A stretch of DNA of 64,000 nt from Cohnella sp. WQ 127256 (GTDB lineage Bacteria; Bacillota; Bacilli; Paenibacillales; Paenibacillaceae), in NCBI RefSeq assembly GCF_024519285.1, contig NZ_JAMZCY010000001.1:124001-188000 (forward strand), in the 5' to 3' direction. The translations under genes were made by a program, and so were the position numbers. Shown here one piece after another: positions 18,127 to 27,934 of this stretch; position 1 is the stretch's first letter; the number at the start of each line of letters is the position of its first letter. The notes beneath the pieces are model-generated. The model searched no databases. It was given only the letters and a program-made list of their open reading frames with translations, and had not been told where the DNA came from.

Positions 18127-19677
18127 ATGGACAGAGGAATAGTCTATTTGGTTGGGGCAGGTCCTGGAGATCCTAAGCTGATTACCTTACGTGGTTTGGA
18201 AGCCTTGAAGCGATCCGATGTCGTCGTATACGACCGTCTAGCTGGACCTCAGCTGCTCCATTTTGCGAAGCCTGATGCTGAGTGTATTTATGTGGGTAAG
18301 CTTTCTGATCGACATACGATGAAGCAAGAGGATATTAATCAATTGTTAGTGGATCTGGCGCTTCAAGGGAAAAATGTCATCCGTTTGAAGGGTGGCGATC
18401 CGACGGTATTTGGTAGAGTCGGAGAAGAAGCGGATTTATTGCAGAAAAACGGAATTATATATGAAATTATTCCAGGAATCACCTCAGCGATTGCGGTACC
18501 TGCTTATGCGGGAATCCCGGTGACTCATCGTGATATGGCTTCCTCTTTTTCTGTTATTACAGGTCATGAAAGCCCGGACAAGCTTGATCTCTCTATCCAG
18601 TGGGATAAAGTTACGAATGCAACTGGGACGCTCGTATTCCTTATGGGCGTTGCTAAAATCGGTTATATTAGTGAGCAATTGATCGCGCATGGTAGATCAC
18701 CAGAAACACCTGTAGCATTAGTCCAGTGGGGAACAAGAGCAGAGCAAAGAACGGTCGTGGGGACACTTAGCACGATCGAGGCCGAAGTTAAAGCGGCGAA
18801 TCTTAAGCCCCCTGCGGTTATTATTGTGGGTGATGTTGTTAATCAACGTGAGACCTTGTCATGGATTGAAAAGAAGCCTTTGTTTGGTCAAAGAATTCTG
18901 ATTACCCGTGCTCGATCACAAGCAAGCGAATTAGTTGCCAAAATCGACGATTTGGGCGGAGAAGCCTACGAATTTCCGGTTATTGAAACGAAGCTACCCT
19001 CGTCGAGTGAAGCGTTACAAGCGATTGAACAGGCAATGGCGCAAGCGGAAGCTTATGATTGGGTCATGCTGACTAGCGTGAATGGAGTCGAGTATTTTTA
19101 TCGTTGGCTTGACCATTTCGGGGTAGATATTCGACGGTTCCATCGTGCTAAGTTCGCTGCGGTTGGACCTAAGACGGCTGAAGCGCTTGCTACGCGTGGC
19201 GTTCGAGCTGAATTAATACCAGAAAGCTTCCGAGCAGAGAGTATGCTGGAAAGCTTAAATAGCGTCGTATCCACAGGACAATTCGCATTGCTGCCTCGCG
19301 GTGATTTGGCAAGAGAGATCTTACCGAGGGAGCTACGGGAACTTGGTGTACAAACGGTTGAGATAGATGTGTATGAAACGGTATTGTCCGCACCTCGGGA
19401 TGTGTGGTTGCCTGAATTGCTAGAAAAGGGAAAAATCCATGTTATTACTTTTACGAGTTCCTCCACGGTCAATAATTTACTGGAGGCTCTTCGTCGGTTA
19501 GGGGTTCAGAACCCTGTTGAAGCTCTGCAAAATATTGATATTGCCTGCATCGGACCGGTTACTGCGAAAACAGCCGAGGATCATGGCTTGAAAGTAACCG
19601 TCGTTCCGGAAAAATATACGCTAGATGGCTTAGTGGAAGCAATAGTGGAAATACGGCGTGTTACGAAGGGAGAATAA
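18127..19677 (+). CDS. Fusion of uroporphyrinogen-III C-methyltransferase and uroporphyrinogen-III synthase
   Basis: A two-domain enzyme of 516 residues. Residues about 1-245 are a SAM-dependent methyltransferase (CobA/SUMT), with GIVYLVGAGPGDPKLITLRG at the start, VVYDRL near 35 and the RLKGGDPTVFGR signature near 83. Residues about 255-510 are uroporphyrinogen-III synthase (HemD): GQRILITRARSQ, then WVMLTSVNGV and ITFTSSSTV. The HemD half closes the ring to uroporphyrinogen III; the CobA half methylates it to precorrin-2 for siroheme. Such fusions are common in Paenibacillaceae and clostridia, while B. subtilis hemD stands alone. Substrate of the upstream dehydrogenase and product of hemC meet here. 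Confidence 0.95.
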   Translation: MDRGIVYLVGAGPGDPKLITLRGLEALKRSDVVVYDRLAGPQLLHFAKPDAECIYVGKLSDRHTMKQEDINQLLVDLALQGKNVIRLKGGDPTVFGRVGEEADLLQKNGIIYEIIPGITSAIAVPAYAGIPVTHRDMASSFSVITGHESPDKLDLSIQWDKVTNATGTLVFLMGVAKIGYISEQLIAHGRSPETPVALVQWGTRAEQRTVVGTLSTIEAEVKAANLKPPAVIIVGDVVNQRETLSWIEKKPLFGQRILITRARSQASELVAKIDDLGGEAYEFPVIETKLPSSSEALQAIEQAMAQAEAYDWVMLTSVNGVEYFYRWLDHFGVDIRRFHRAKFAAVGPKTAEALATRGVRAELIPESFRAESMLESLNSVVSTGQFALLPRGDLAREILPRELRELGVQTVEIDVYETVLSAPRDVWLPELLEKGKIHVITFTSSSTVNNLLEALRRLGVQNPVEALQNIDIACIGPVTAKTAEDHGLKVTVVPEKYTLDGLVEAIVEIRRVTKGE

Positions 19678-19683
19678 CAACTT

Positions 19684-20676
19684 ATGGCTTATCCGTTAGT
19701 CAGACATCGTAGACTTAGAAATTCAGCAGCTTTGCGTAACCTTGTTAGGGAAACGAGCATTGAGGTTAATGACTTCATTGCTCCCATTTTCGTGACGGAG
19801 GGCGAAGGAGTTAAAGACGAGATTTCTTCTATGCCAGGTGTTTTCCATTGGTCATTGGATACATTGGAACAGGAGCTAGCAGAAATCGTGGATCTCGGCA
19901 TTCAGTCGGTTCTCGTATTTGGAGTTCCCAATCATAAGGACGCAACAGGAACGTCAGCTTATGATGACAATGGAATTGTGCAAAGAGCCATTCGGAAAAT
20001 CAAAGCCATGTATCCAGAGCTCGTTGTGGTTGCGGATACCTGCTTATGTCAGTTTACCGATCACGGTCATTGTGGCGTTGTCCATACGACAGAATGCGGT
20101 GCGGATATCGATAATGATGAATCGCTTGTGCTGCTTACGAAAGCAGCTGTATCCCAAGCTAGGGCGGGTGCGGATATTATTGCCCCTTCCAATATGATGG
20201 ATGGGTTTGTAACCGCAATTCGCCAAGGTTTAGATGAAGCAGGGTTTACGAATACACCGATTATGTCTTATTCCGTTAAATTCTCATCTGCTTATTATGG
20301 ACCTTTCCGAGAGGCTGCACATTCTTCTCCTCAATTCGGGGATCGCAAGACGTATCAAATGGATCCTGCTAACGCTCGCGAAGCGTTAAGGGAGGCTCAG
20401 ACTGACGTGGAAGAGGGAGCGGACTTCCTTATGGTGAAGCCTGGGCTAGCTTACCTAGACATTGTCAGAATGCTGAGAGACCGTTACTCCTTGCCTATCG
20501 TTATCTATAACGTTAGTGCGGAGTACTCAATGGTTAAAGCCGCTGCACAGCAAGGCTGGATTGATGAGAAAGCGATCGTGCTGGAAACGTTAATCGGCAT
20601 GAAACGTGCGGGTGCGGATTTGATTATTACGTATCATGCGAAGGATGCTGCACGTTGGCTACAAGAGAATCGCTAA
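19684..20676 (+). CDS. hemB: Delta-aminolevulinic acid dehydratase (porphobilinogen synthase)
   Basis: HemB condenses two aminolevulinates to porphobilinogen. The 330-residue product begins with the typical [18 protein letters not shown]. Zinc-type metal site cysteines are visible in [12 protein letters not shown] (Cys120, Cys122 and Cys130), which marks the zinc-dependent rather than magnesium-only class. The two active-site lysines sit in [15 protein letters not shown] (near 200) and FLMVKPG (near 252). It starts 6 bases after the fusion gene stops, and hemL follows after an 80-base gap with no terminator. Confidence 0.97.
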   Translation: MAYPLVRHRRLRNSAALRNLVRETSIEVNDFIAPIFVTEGEGVKDEISSMPGVFHWSLDTLEQELAEIVDLGIQSVLVFGVPNHKDATGTSAYDDNGIVQRAIRKIKAMYPELVVVADTCLCQFTDHGHCGVVHTTECGADIDNDESLVLLTKAAVSQARAGADIIAPSNMMDGFVTAIRQGLDEAGFTNTPIMSYSVKFSSAYYGPFREAAHSSPQFGDRKTYQMDPANAREALREAQTDVEEGADFLMVKPGLAYLDIVRMLRDRYSLPIVIYNVSAEYSMVKAAAQQGWIDEKAIVLETLIGMKRAGADLIITYHAKDAARWLQENR

Positions 20677-20756
20677 GGGTAATTGCGGTCCTTCGGCAGG
20701 ATATCAAATAGATATAAAGATATACTTTTCAAATCTGAGATTAGGATGTGACGAAT

Positions 20757-22058
20757 ATGAGCGATAATCAACGAACACGCGTAGACGCCCGTTCTAAAGC
20801 GGCATTTGAACGTGCGAAACTTGTCATTCCGGGTGGAGTAAATAGTCCAGTACGTGCATTTAAATCGGTCGGGCAAACCCCACTCGTTATCGAACGTGGC
20901 GAAGGTAGCCGAATTACGGATATCGATGGTCAAACGTATATTGATTATGTGCTATCTTGGGGCCCCTTGATCGCAGGACATGCTCATCCTGAAGTGGTTG
21001 AAGCGATTAAACGGACCGCGGAAAAGGGGACAAGCTTCGGAGCACCGACCGAGCTCGAAACTTTGATGGCTGAGCTTGTATGTGAACGTGTCCCTTCCGT
21101 TGACATTGTTCGCATGGTCAATTCCGGCACGGAAGCGACGATGAGTGCATTAAGATTAGCTCGCGGATATACGAAGCGGAGCAAAATTCTCAAATTTGAG
21201 GGGTCCTATCACGGACATGCAGACAGCTTGCTGATTAAAGCGGGTTCTGGTGTGGCCACACTTGGACTGCCGGATAGCCCAGGAATTCCTGAGAGCGTAG
21301 CTGCCCATACTCTAACGGTACCTTATAACGATCTTGAATCTGTTAAGCTGATGTTCGAGCATTATGGCGAGGATATCGCGGCGATTATCGTTGAGCCGAT
21401 TGCAGGGAATATGGGCGTCGTACCGCCACTTCCAGGATTTCTACAGGGCTTGCGGGAGCTTACGACGAAGTATGGTAGCTTGCTTATTTTTGATGAAGTT
21501 ATGACCGGGTTCAGAGTGAATTATCATTGTGCGCAGGGTTTATATTGCGTTACGCCGGACTTGACCTGTATGGGCAAAGTCATCGGCGGGGGTCTTCCCG
21601 TTGGCGCGTATGGTGGAAAAAGAGAAATTATGGAGCAGATGGCTCCTGTCGGACCGATCTATCAAGCGGGCACGCTGTCCGGTAATCCGCTTGCGATGGC
21701 AGCGGGCTACACAACGCTGAAGCTGATGACTAAGGAAGCTTATGAGCAGTTGGAGCGTATGTCTCTTCGCCTTCAAGTTGGCCTAGAAGCTAATGCACAG
21801 AAGCTAGGCATTCCAATGGTTATTAACCGGGTGGGCTCCATGATTTGTCCATTCTTCACGGACAAACAAGTCATAAATTATGATGTCGCCAAGACTGCAG
21901 ATATGGATCGTTTCCGCTCTGTATTTAGCGGATTATTAGACAACGGCGTGAACATAGCACCATCGCCATATGAAGGATGGTTCATGTCCATCGCCCATAC
22001 AGAAGACGACATCGATCAAACAATCGAAGCACATAGAACGGCTCTCGCGAAAATATAA
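20757..22058 (+). CDS. hemL: Glutamate-1-semialdehyde 2,1-aminomutase
   Basis: HemL is the PLP enzyme that turns glutamate-1-semialdehyde, the product of HemA, into 5-aminolevulinate. The 433-residue product shows [12 protein letters not shown] near the start, the [11 protein letters not shown] motif, DEVMTGFR, and the PLP lysine in [15 protein letters not shown] (near 274). ATG 20757 is preferred over GTG 20748 because AGGA at 20743-20746 is 10 bases from it. It is the last gene of the hem operon and is followed by a strong terminator. With hemA, hemB, hemC and hemD present, the operon covers every step from glutamyl-tRNA to uroporphyrinogen III. Confidence 0.96.
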   Translation: MSDNQRTRVDARSKAAFERAKLVIPGGVNSPVRAFKSVGQTPLVIERGEGSRITDIDGQTYIDYVLSWGPLIAGHAHPEVVEAIKRTAEKGTSFGAPTELETLMAELVCERVPSVDIVRMVNSGTEATMSALRLARGYTKRSKILKFEGSYHGHADSLLIKAGSGVATLGLPDSPGIPESVAAHTLTVPYNDLESVKLMFEHYGEDIAAIIVEPIAGNMGVVPPLPGFLQGLRELTTKYGSLLIFDEVMTGFRVNYHCAQGLYCVTPDLTCMGKVIGGGLPVGAYGGKREIMEQMAPVGPIYQAGTLSGNPLAMAAGYTTLKLMTKEAYEQLERMSLRLQVGLEANAQKLGIPMVINRVGSMICPFFTDKQVINYDVAKTADMDRFRSVFSGLLDNGVNIAPSPYEGWFMSIAHTEDDIDQTIEAHRTALAKI

Positions 22059-22080
22059 CATAGTGATATTCGATTTCCAG

Positions 22081-22121
22081 AACAACTCCTTGGCAAAAAG
22101 CTAAGGGGTTGTTTGCTTTTT
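22081..22121 (+). terminator. Rho-independent terminator of the hem operon
   Basis: A 14-bp stem from AACAACTCCTTGGC to GCTAAGGGGTTGTT (two G-U pairs) with loop AAAAA, followed by TGCTTTTT. Confidence 0.92.
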
Positions 22122-22219
22122 CAGTCATGCCTAACTATACCTGGCATATAGATAATTAGGGAATCGTAATGGCCCCGATCGATACAGTCGGGCGCTTATG
22201 CTGAAAGGAGGATTTCGTC

Positions 22220-23443
22220 GTGACGGATCAGTTGAATGGATTGCGTTTTGATATTTACGAACGTGTGCATCTGCCTGACGATGTTGCTGCTATTGATGAG
22301 CTGGAAGAAATCGAATTGGTGCCTCACATGCAGGCGTTGCCTCAGGATGATCAGGTATTACTAAGAGGTCATCTGTTGTTGTCGGGAATATATCGGTCGC
22401 AGGACAGAGCAGAAGTGAACCAGCTGGAGCACTGGATTCCGGTGGAGATTTCATTACCGCTCAACCGAATACAAAGCGTTGATGAGTTGGCTGTGGAAAT
22501 CGATAACTTCGATGTCGATTTGCTCACTACCCGCTCACTAAATGTAACGGGTGTATTGGCACTGCGAGGATTACAAATCCAAGCGGAACAAAGTCCAATA
22601 TGGCGAGATGACAGCTTCACCGTTGTACATCAAGCGCAAACGGAAGCTGAGGAGCAACAACAGAGATACTTGCAGCTCGAAGATAATGAGCTTGAAGAAG
22701 AAGTGGATTTGTTAACGACTAGCGACTATGAAAAGACAATAGGTGCGCAATTTATCGAGCAGGAAAGAGATGATGATTGGAACCTCCAAGCAGAGACGGA
22801 TGCGCTAACCACAGAAGCATCCAAGGAAAGCAACTGGTTATCCATGTTTCAGAATTTGGAGGAGTCACGGAAAGAGGGAGCTGTATTCGCACAAACGCAC
22901 TCCCAATTACCATTACAGAGGGAAGCAACTGAATTTGATTCTACCCAGTGGGGAGATGTTTCCAAAGAACGGAATGTCGAGGCAGAAATGAACCTCGATC
23001 CCGTTCTCCAGCTGGAAACTGAGCTAGCTCCAATTATTCCGGAAGTCGAAGAAAAACCAGATGTGAGAGTGGCATTGGGCGGTAAACCGCTGGAGTCGAT
23101 TGCGACACAGCCCCAACAATTCGGAGTAGGGCTTCTATCACAATTGGGAGATAAGGGTGCGAAAAGGGAAGCGGAGCTCCGCATCCAAGAGGCAGCCAAA
23201 GCAGAAGAAGTACAAAACAATGAATCACACAGCTCTGGTGATGAGTTAGAGTGGACTCGTCTATTCTTGAACAATGGGAAGCAGGAACAGTCGTTTCGTA
23301 AAGTAAAAATGTGCATTGTCCAACGGGAGGAAACACTCGATTTGATCGCCAACCGATACAATGTCCAGCCGAGGGAGTTACAGTTATTCAATCGAATGCA
23401 CGAACCATACTTATCTGAAGGCCAAGTGCTATATATTCCTTAA
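22220..23443 (+). CDS. spoVID: SpoVID-like spore coat assembly protein with LysM domain
   Basis: A 407-residue protein resembling SpoVID, the mother-cell protein that makes the coat encase the forespore. The N-terminal 130 residues form the beta-rich SpoVID-type domain (FDIYERVHLP, LLRGHLLLSGIY, WIPVEISLP). A long acidic, glutamine-rich linker covers about 135-360. A C-terminal LysM domain (CIVQREETLDLIANRYNVQP to VLYIP) occupies about 362-407. Position after hemL and before valS matches B. subtilis. GTG 22220 follows AAAGGAGG. Upstream, CATATAGA at 22145-22152, with a weak -35 13 bases before it, is a possible sigma-E promoter, as expected for this gene. The linker is poorly conserved by nature, so the call rests on the ends and context. 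Confidence 0.88.
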   Translation: MTDQLNGLRFDIYERVHLPDDVAAIDELEEIELVPHMQALPQDDQVLLRGHLLLSGIYRSQDRAEVNQLEHWIPVEISLPLNRIQSVDELAVEIDNFDVDLLTTRSLNVTGVLALRGLQIQAEQSPIWRDDSFTVVHQAQTEAEEQQQRYLQLEDNELEEEVDLLTTSDYEKTIGAQFIEQERDDDWNLQAETDALTTEASKESNWLSMFQNLEESRKEGAVFAQTHSQLPLQREATEFDSTQWGDVSKERNVEAEMNLDPVLQLETELAPIIPEVEEKPDVRVALGGKPLESIATQPQQFGVGLLSQLGDKGAKREAELRIQEAAKAEEVQNNESHSSGDELEWTRLFLNNGKQEQSFRKVKMCIVQREETLDLIANRYNVQPRELQLFNRMHEPYLSEGQVLYIP

Positions 23444-23476
23444 TTCGTCAGGCTAACTCGTTTGTTATTGACTATA

Positions 23477-23505
23477 TTGACTCTCATACAGGTGGAGGGT
23501 AAAAT
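23477..23505 (+). promoter_or_regulatory. Sigma-A promoter of the valS T-box transcript
   Basis: TTGACT (23477-23482), a 17-base spacer, then TAAAAT (23500-23505). Transcription would begin near 23512, just before T-box stem I. Confidence 0.7.
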
Positions 23506-23519
23506 AAATATCAATAACA

Positions 23520-23792
23520 AGGATAGGGAAGAGTAGTTCGTTTATCCATCAGAGAGCGGAACCGCTGCTAAGCCAGCGCTGAGAGGTTCCACAGGATATA
23601 GAATGGCTACAAGTCGCCCTGGAGTTTTCTGTTCGAATGTCGTTCCTTTTAGGGCGAACAATGAGAACAGGACGGTAGCAACCGTTACTTTGCAGTGAGT
23701 GCCGTTACGGTGAATAATGCCCGTACGGAACGAAGGTGGTACCACGGAAGTTAACCTTTCGTCCTTTGCGACGGGAGGTTTTTGTGTTTTTT
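23520..23792 (+). promoter_or_regulatory. T-box riboswitch (valine) upstream of valS
   Basis: A tRNA-sensing leader. The T-box consensus AAGGTGGTACCACGG is at 23733-23747. Stem I pairs GGAA (23527-23530) with TTCC and GTTCG (23536-23540) with CGAAT. The internal loop between these has AGTA (23532-23535) on the 5' side and GTC (23639-23641) followed by a purine on the 3' side, so the specifier codon reads GUC, valine. An intrinsic terminator, AACCTTTCGTC with GACGGGAGGTT and a T-run, is at 23753-23792. Uncharged tRNA-Val should favour the antiterminator and valS expression. This accounts for the 418-base gap before valS. Confidence 0.95.
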
Positions 23793-23861
23793 CGTTACTT
23801 TGTGAGGAGAACCCCACAATTTGAATTGCCGACTAGATGTCTTATGGAGGTTGTATCACTG

Positions 23862-26528
23862 ATGTCCGAATCTCAAGAACGCCTTAATGTCGAAATGCCG
23901 ACAGTTTACGATCCAACAAGTGCAGAACGCAAATGGTACGAATATTGGTTGAGCAATGGATACTTCCAAGCAGGACGTCGTCCAGATGCTCCCAAATACA
24001 CGATAGTGATTCCGCCGCCTAATGTTACGGGGATGCTGCATATTGGACATGCCCTTGATTTTACGCTGCAGGATATTCTCATTCGTTTCAAGCGGATGCA
24101 AGGCTTTGATGCGCTATGGCTACCGGGTACAGATCATGCCGGAATAGCTACCCAAACTAAGGTGGAGCAGAAGCTCCGCGAAGAAGGCAAAAGCCGCTAC
24201 GATCTCGGACGCGAAGCTTTTCTGGAAAAGGTGTGGGAATGGAAGGATCATTACGCAAACACGATTCGTGAGCAATGGGCGAAAATGGGCCTCAGTCTAG
24301 ATTACTCTCGCGAACGCTTTACTTTAGACGATGGGATGTCTAAGGCAGTACGTGAAGTGTTCGTGCGCTTGTATGACAAGGGCCTGATCTACCGTGGCAA
24401 GAGAATCATTAACTGGGATCCTGCAGCAAGGACTGCACTCTCGGATATTGAAGTTGAATATAAGGAAGTAAACGGACACCTGTACCATTTACGTTATCCG
24501 TTAGCTGACGGAAGCGGGTATATTACAGTTGCGACGACTCGTCCAGAGACGATGCTCGGTGATACTGCTGTTGCTGTTCATCCAGAAGATGAGCGTTATA
24601 AGCATCTTGTTGGTCAAATGATTATGCTCCCAATTGTAAATCGGGAAATTCCAATCATTGGCGACGACTACGTCGACAAGGAATTCGGAAGCGGTGCGGT
24701 TAAGATTACTCCTGCTCATGATCCTAACGACTTCGAAGTAGGTGCAAGGCACGAGCTTCCGCAAATTACGGTTATGGATGAAGGCGGTCGTATGAATGAG
24801 CATGCCGGTCCTTATCAAGGCATGGATCGCTCAGATTGCCGCAAAGCCATCGTTAAGGATATGCAGGAGCAAGGGATATGCATCCAAATTGAAGATCATG
24901 TTCACCAAGTTGGCCATAGCGAGCGTTCCGGTGCTGTCGTCGAGCCTTATTTGTCCACGCAATGGTTCGTAAATATGAAGCCGTTAGCAGCGAAGGCAAT
25001 TGATTCGCAGAAATCGGGCCAAGGCGTTAATTTTGTTCCGGATCGTTTCGAAAAAATATATTTACAATGGATCGAGAATGTACGCGATTGGTGTATTTCC
25101 CGTCAGCTTTGGTGGGGTCATCGGATTCCAGCATGGCATCATGAAACGACGGGTGAAATATACGTTGGCACAGAAGCTCCTGAGGGCGCGGATCAACCGG
25201 GTTCTCCTTGGAAGCAGGACAATGATGTGCTTGATACGTGGTTTAGCTCTGCGCTGTGGCCATTCTCCACGTTGGGATGGCCTGAGGACAGCGAGGATCT
25301 GAAAAACTACTACCCAACTGGCGTGCTTGTTACTGGCTACGACATTATTTACTTCTGGGTTGCCCGGATGATCTTCACCGCGCTCGAATTTACGGAACAA
25401 ATTCCGTTTAAGGATGTTCTCATCCACGGTCTAGTTCGTGATGCGGAAGGTCGGAAAATGTCCAAGTCGTTAGGCAATGGGGTTGATCCTCTTGACGTCA
25501 TCGAGCAATATGGTGCAGATGCGATGCGTTACATGATTTCCACCAGCAGCACACCAGGTCAGGATTTGCGCTTCCGTTTAGAGAAAGTCGAGCAAACCCG
25601 TAACTTTGCCAACAAGATTTGGAACGCTTCTCGGTTTGCACTGATGAACCTCGAAGGCTTCACTTACGAACAAATCGACCTGAGCGGCGAATTGTCAACG
25701 GCTGATCGTTGGATTCTCCACAGGTTCAATGATACCGCACGCGATATTACACGACTGATGGACAGCTATGAGTTCGGGGAAACCGGACGCCTGCTGTACA
25801 ACTTCATCTGGGATGATCTGTGTGATTGGTATATTGAGTTCTCGAAGCTTACGCTATACGGTGAGGATGCTACGGCTAAGAAGAGCACACAATCCGTTCT
25901 AGCTTATGTGCTGGACCGCACGCTTCGCTTGTTGCATCCATTCATGCCATTTCTATCTGAAGAGATTTGGCAGCATTTGCCGCACGAGCCGGGCGAGACG
26001 ATTACATTGGCTGCTTGGCCAGAGTATCGCGCCGACTTCGAAGCAGCAAATTCGCTTAAGGAAATGGAGCTTCTCATGGAAGCTATCCGTGCGGTACGTA
26101 ACGTACGTGCAGAAGTGAACGTGTCCCCAGGTAAGAAGATTGAGCTGCTTCTGAAACCAACCGGTGAAGCAGAAGAGGGGATTTTCTTGCGTAATGAAAT
26201 CTATATTCAACGTTTCTGTAACACGTCTTCGTATACACTTGATCGTGCATTAACGGCACCGGATAAAGCGATGACGGCGATTATGTCGGGAGCAGAGCTG
26301 TTTTTCCCGCTGGCCGGCTTGATCGATATCGGGCAGGAGATTGCTCGTTTGACCAAAGAGGTCGACAATTTGAATGTTGAAGTGGAACGTGTAGAGAAGA
26401 AGCTATCCAATGAAGGTTACATTGCCAAAGCACCAGCCCAAGTTGTTGAGCAGGAGCGGATTAAAGGGCAGGACTATCGGGATAGACGGGATAAAGTTAT
26501 CGCAAGAATTGCAGAGCTTCAAGGGTGA
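23862..26528 (+). CDS. valS: Valyl-tRNA synthetase
   Basis: A class Ia aminoacyl-tRNA synthetase that charges tRNA-Val and edits Thr-tRNA-Val. The 888-residue product has the HIGH motif as MLHIGHAL near 57-64, an editing domain ([17 protein letters not shown]), KMSKS at 532-536, an anticodon-binding domain, and a C-terminal coiled coil (about 825-888) typical of ValRS. The frame is open back to 23736, but that part is the T-box terminator; GGAGG at 23846-23850 selects ATG 23862. folC overlaps the region of the stop codon, suggesting an operon. Confidence 0.97.
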   Translation: MSESQERLNVEMPTVYDPTSAERKWYEYWLSNGYFQAGRRPDAPKYTIVIPPPNVTGMLHIGHALDFTLQDILIRFKRMQGFDALWLPGTDHAGIATQTKVEQKLREEGKSRYDLGREAFLEKVWEWKDHYANTIREQWAKMGLSLDYSRERFTLDDGMSKAVREVFVRLYDKGLIYRGKRIINWDPAARTALSDIEVEYKEVNGHLYHLRYPLADGSGYITVATTRPETMLGDTAVAVHPEDERYKHLVGQMIMLPIVNREIPIIGDDYVDKEFGSGAVKITPAHDPNDFEVGARHELPQITVMDEGGRMNEHAGPYQGMDRSDCRKAIVKDMQEQGICIQIEDHVHQVGHSERSGAVVEPYLSTQWFVNMKPLAAKAIDSQKSGQGVNFVPDRFEKIYLQWIENVRDWCISRQLWWGHRIPAWHHETTGEIYVGTEAPEGADQPGSPWKQDNDVLDTWFSSALWPFSTLGWPEDSEDLKNYYPTGVLVTGYDIIYFWVARMIFTALEFTEQIPFKDVLIHGLVRDAEGRKMSKSLGNGVDPLDVIEQYGADAMRYMISTSSTPGQDLRFRLEKVEQTRNFANKIWNASRFALMNLEGFTYEQIDLSGELSTADRWILHRFNDTARDITRLMDSYEFGETGRLLYNFIWDDLCDWYIEFSKLTLYGEDATAKKSTQSVLAYVLDRTLRLLHPFMPFLSEEIWQHLPHEPGETITLAAWPEYRADFEAANSLKEMELLMEAIRAVRNVRAEVNVSPGKKIELLLKPTGEAEEGIFLRNEIYIQRFCNTSSYTLDRALTAPDKAMTAIMSGAELFFPLAGLIDIGQEIARLTKEVDNLNVEVERVEKKLSNEGYIAKAPAQVVEQERIKGQDYRDRRDKVIARIAELQG

Positions 26529-26545
26529 TGGGAGAGGATGATAGC

Positions 26546-27934
26546 ATGAATACAGATATTACCTCCTCTACGACGTCCTTTCAAACAGCCGAAGAAGCGA
26601 TGGCCTGGATTACGGGCCTGACCTCCTTTGGAATACGTCCGGGCTTAGACCGAATTAATCAGCTAATGGAAATCTTTAATCACCCACAACGGAGATTAAA
26701 ATTTATCCACGTGGCAGGAACGAATGGCAAAGGCTCAGTATGTGCCTATTTAACGAGCGTGCTCAGTCAATGCGGATATGATGTGGGGACATTTACTTCC
26801 CCATATCTTACTTCGTATGCCAATAGACTCCAATATAATGGGCAAGATATAGAGGATGAAGTGCTAGTCCGGCTCGTTAACAAATTGAAGCCAGCCGCTG
26901 AGGAGATGGCGCGAGGCGAATGGGGATCCCCGACAATGTTCGAGGTGACTACGGCTTTAGCGCTTCTCTATTATGGAACGGTCGCTTTCCCGGATTTCGT
27001 CGTATGGGAAACGGGGCTTGGCGGGCGATTAGATGTCACGAACATCGTAACCCCAATCGTTAGTGTCATAACGAATGTTGGTCACGACCATATGGACGTG
27101 CTCGGTCCAACTCTTGTTGATATTACGAGGGAAAAGGCGGGGATCATTAAGGCGGGCGTTCCAGTCGTTTCTGCCCTATCGCAGCCTGAAGCAATCGAGA
27201 TTGCACGGGAAACGGCACAAGCACGAAAGTCGACTTTATACCTCCTTGGAGATAAGTTCTCTTATCTGCCGCTAGAAGTTGCTGAAAATGAGCAAAAGTT
27301 TTCTTTTCAAGGACCGTTCCGTGCTTTACAATCTTTAACGGTAACCATGAACGGGGCTCATCAAATCACGAATGCAGCTACTGCAGTTATGACCATAGAA
27401 GTGCTTCGGCAATATTACGCTTTAATCGTGGACGATGAAGATCTAGCTGTTGGACTGAGGAATACGTCGTGGCCAGGTAGGCTGGAAATGGTGTCACAGC
27501 ATCCAAGGATATTGATTGATGGAGCTCATAATCCGGAAGGCATGGAAGCTCTAAGTCATGCGCTTCGCGATATTTACAAGTTTGATCAATTAAATGTAAT
27601 GATCGCGATGATGCCGAATAAGAATCATGAGCATTCCTTGCGGCATATACTACCCATGGTGGATACACTTGTAATCACAGAACCTGATTTCCATAAAAAA
27701 ATGAACGCTGCTGACCTAGCCACCGTCGCTGAAGGGTTGCGTACGGAGCTCGGAGGGCCGCGGCACGTTATCGTGGAGCCTGATTGGCGAAGTGCCTTGG
27801 AGCGTCTGCTAGAGGCTTCATCATCGTCCTCCAAAGGCGAGAATACATTAAACGTGATTACTGGCACTCTATATTTGATTGCCGACGTCCGTTCGTGGCT
27901 GCTCCATGGAACGAAATCTGAAAAAGGCTGGTGA
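26546..27934 (+). CDS. folC: Folylpolyglutamate synthase / dihydrofolate synthase
   Basis: FolC adds glutamate to dihydropteroate and to tetrahydrofolates, keeping folates in the cell. The 462-residue product is a Mur-ligase-type enzyme: LDRINQLM near 38, P-loop VAGTNGKGS near 57, SPYLTSYANR, the ENAGLGGR-like WETGLGGRLDVTN near 154, and DGAHNPEG near 331. The frame is open from 26525, but AGAGGA at 26533-26538 selects ATG 26546. ATG 26528 is an alternative. It follows valS as in B. subtilis, and its end overlaps murC. Confidence 0.94.
   Translation: MNTDITSSTTSFQTAEEAMAWITGLTSFGIRPGLDRINQLMEIFNHPQRRLKFIHVAGTNGKGSVCAYLTSVLSQCGYDVGTFTSPYLTSYANRLQYNGQDIEDEVLVRLVNKLKPAAEEMARGEWGSPTMFEVTTALALLYYGTVAFPDFVVWETGLGGRLDVTNIVTPIVSVITNVGHDHMDVLGPTLVDITREKAGIIKAGVPVVSALSQPEAIEIARETAQARKSTLYLLGDKFSYLPLEVAENEQKFSFQGPFRALQSLTVTMNGAHQITNAATAVMTIEVLRQYYALIVDDEDLAVGLRNTSWPGRLEMVSQHPRILIDGAHNPEGMEALSHALRDIYKFDQLNVMIAMMPNKNHEHSLRHILPMVDTLVITEPDFHKKMNAADLATVAEGLRTELGGPRHVIVEPDWRSALERLLEASSSSSKGENTLNVITGTLYLIADVRSWLLHGTKSEKGW

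Noticed and set aside
22849..23391. 180-residue minus-strand frame opposite spoVID
   Set aside because: Shadow of the low-complexity linker of spoVID; serine-rich, without a Shine-Dalgarno.
23542..23861. Open frames across the valS leader, including an N-terminal extension of valS from 23736 and a minus-strand frame at 23542-23817
   Set aside because: This stretch is the T-box and its terminator. A Shine-Dalgarno lies before ATG 23862, and the family N-terminus begins there.
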